In this document: piece after piece, positions 15,501 to 15,873 of the stretch
How the letters are laid out: each line of letters begins with the position of its first letter
Position numbering within the stretch: the stretch's first letter is position 1
DNA from: an uncultured Bacteroidota bacterium
Lineage (GTDB): Bacteria; Bacteroidota; Bacteroidia; Chitinophagales; Chitinophagaceae
NCBI GenBank assembly: GCA_946887345.1
Contig: CAMPKR010000017.1
Coordinates: 1-15,873 of the forward strand
Reading direction: 5' to 3'
DNA length: 15,873 bases
Program-made: the position numbers and the translations under genes
Notes under the pieces: generated by a model
What the model saw: only the letters and a program-made list of their open reading frames with translations
Database searches by the model: none
Told to the model about the DNA's origin: nothing

Positions 15501-15739
15501 GTAGGGTAAGCGAGTAGGCTCGGTCCGTCTAAGAGATCCAGACGGCAGGCAGGGATGATCTTGATGTCGTGTTTTCTGCTGGCAGCGTGTGCACGGACGA
15601 TGCCTGCGAGTGTATTGCGGTCGGTGAGGGCTATTTTTTTATAACCCAGTTCTGCTGCATAGGCTACCAATTCTTCAGGATGAGAACCGCCCCGAAGAAA
15701 ACTGAAATTGGTTGTGACCTGTAGTTCTGTATAGCACAT
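12503..15739 (-). CDS. dnaE2: Error-prone DNA polymerase III alpha, DnaE2/ImuC
   Basis: DnaE2 is the C-family polymerase of the ImuA-ImuB-DnaE2 translesion synthesis system. The 1078 residues fit DnaE2 (about 1,050-1,100), shorter than replicative DnaE. The polymerase acidic residues are in PDIDVDF (about 378-384) and LKVDILALGML with Asp530. QGRGSAANSVVCYCLGI lies between the PHP and palm regions, and the OB-fold is near 945 (MHVRVAGLVLVRQRPG). The end, PGGRNFR, is typical of this clade. The PHP metal motif is degenerate: residues 7-9 read QVT instead of HxH, and TDR replaces TDH. It starts 3 bases after the imuB stop, so the two are co-transcribed. LexA control would lie beyond the window. 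Confidence 0.97.
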   Translation of the reverse strand: MCYTELQVTTNFSFLRGGSHPEELVAYAAELGYKKIALTDRNTLAGIVRAHAASRKHDIKIIPACRLDLLDGPSLLAYPTNKDAYSRLSALLSKGNLKAEKGECHLYKKDVFHYAEGMLFIVIPPGELNEKYEFSGSFRIALKEYKLALDDQLYISATRSYLANDNKRLYRIAQLSEQFEIPMAATNDVHYHNLERRELQDVLTCVREKCTIYNAGFRLHQNAERYLKPINEMQRLFRQYPGAIECTQQIADACQFSLDSLEYVYPEEITSEGRTPQEELVYLTWKGAEEKFGSTIPEDISKTIQYELDFMERKNYASYFLTVYDCVKFAREREILCQGRGSAANSVVCYCLGITSVDPSRFKVLFARFMSDARDEPPDIDVDFEHERREEVIQYIYEKYGRDRAAIVATVTQVHHKGAIRDAGKAMGLSVDAINQLSGSIWEFTDEWFDGKRITQYGFDATDPHLLKILELTEQYVGFPRQLGQHTGGFVITRGKLTELCPILNARMEDRTCIEWNKDDIEALGFLKVDILALGMLTCIRKAFDLAKQHHGRALTLASDEFKNDDPEVYKMISHADTIGVFQIESRAQMSMLPRLRPKKFYDLVIEVAIVRPGPIQGDMVHPYLRRRNGEEPVEYPSEELRTILGRTLGVPLFQEQAMEIAIVAAGFTPAEADGLRRSMATFKAKGKVTDWKKKLVEGMVAKGYEEAFALRVFKQLEGFGSYGFPESHAASFALLVYVSSWIKCYYPDVFAAALLNSMPMGFYQPAQIIIDARKHGVEVRPVDINYSGWDNTLEEKQEKYCPIRLGFRQVKGLKEEDMQILLAARTGAFTNVHYLLDMGVSLSALEKLADADAFRSIGLDRRQALWEVSALADNPAGIYKGQSAAKASEQDIQLPLMSLSEHVLQDYSSMALSLKAHPVSFVREKLKQMKVLAADELKNMKDGMHVRVAGLVLVRQRPGTASGICFITIEDETGNANLVVFQKLFDQYRKEIIRSKLLMVEGKLQIEGEVIHVVVKHCYNLSGLLQQLSDTENSDPPVQTLARADETNDALVNSKNRDVRVKKVIQAEIFPGGRNFR

Positions 15740-15742
15740 AGC

Positions 15743-15873
15743 TTAAGCAAAAAATCCGTGAATAAACCATTTAGGATCACCCATATCGTAAGAGCCTGAA
15801 CGGAACAACCAGTAGCGGGCTCCTTCTTCATCCTCTACACAGTAATAGTCGCGGTAGAGACCTTGCTCCAGCC
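15743..15873 (-). CDS. imuB: ImuB, Y-family polymerase-like mutasome protein (C-terminal end)
   Basis: The last 42 residues of a gene cut by the window edge end with YRDYYCVEDEEGARYWLFR, then GDPKWFIHGFFA and a TAA stop. This is the ImuB C-terminal tail, with the RDYY.VED.EG.RYWLFR and WF.HG.FA pattern. ImuB lacks polymerase activity but bridges DnaE2, ImuA and the beta clamp. Its position 3 bases before dnaE2 on the same strand fits the imuA-imuB-dnaE2 order. The rest, including the clamp-binding motif, is outside. Confidence 0.88.
   Translation of the reverse strand, partial: LEQGLYRDYYCVEDEEGARYWLFRSGSYDMGDPKWFIHGFFA

Noticed and set aside
12503..15739. Replicative DnaE
   Set aside because: The shorter length, degenerate PHP motif, PGGRNFR end and adjacent imuB tail identify DnaE2/ImuC.

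Overview
The window looks like chromosomal core sequence from a Bacteroidota bacterium, most likely of the Chitinophagaceae/Sphingobacteriales type. The reasons are: short lipoproteins ending in SC-D/K lipoboxes, a TonB with the FDGRNKNYGAYELRKNY-type N-terminus seen in that phylum, few Shine-Dalgarno-like leaders, a candidate TAnnTTTG -7 promoter element, and moderate GC with tight gene packing. I see no rRNA, tRNA, CRISPR array, prophage or plasmid gene. The family placement is inference from protein style.

Layout. Positions 62-409 hold a YtxH-type small membrane protein and its terminator. Positions 412-3567 are a leftward run: two tandem lipoproteins that look like diverged paralogues, ispF (isoprenoid precursor synthesis) and hutU (histidine catabolism). 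A 1-base-frameshifted DUF559 endonuclease-like gene (3591-3997), bracketed by inverted GC-rich hairpin repeats, lies between hutU and purC (purine synthesis). A leucine/amino-acid dehydrogenase follows at 5081-6154. From 6278 come a small rightward membrane protein, a leftward TMEM175-like channel and tonB, a possible 27-aa microprotein, then a rightward group: a signal-anchored protein with an SSKSG repeat translationally coupled to a sterol desaturase-family hydroxylase, and an OmpA-domain lipoprotein. Next come trhO (tRNA U34 hydroxylation, leftward), an NlpE-like periplasmic protein, a PspC-like protein and a DUF2784 membrane protein preceded by two hairpins. Positions 12503-15873 are dnaE2 (imuC) and the 3' end of imuB, part of the damage-inducible ImuB-DnaE2 translesion mutasome.

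Most genes are housekeeping or envelope genes with no common pathway. The clearest functional unit is imuB-dnaE2. The least ordinary locus is the DUF559 remnant between inverted hairpins, which resembles a small mobile or repeat-associated cassette inserted between purC and hutU. The next most interesting are the two-hairpin region before the DUF2784 gene and the SSKSG-repeat protein coupled to the hydroxylase. I found no clear evidence of a completely new multi-gene system.
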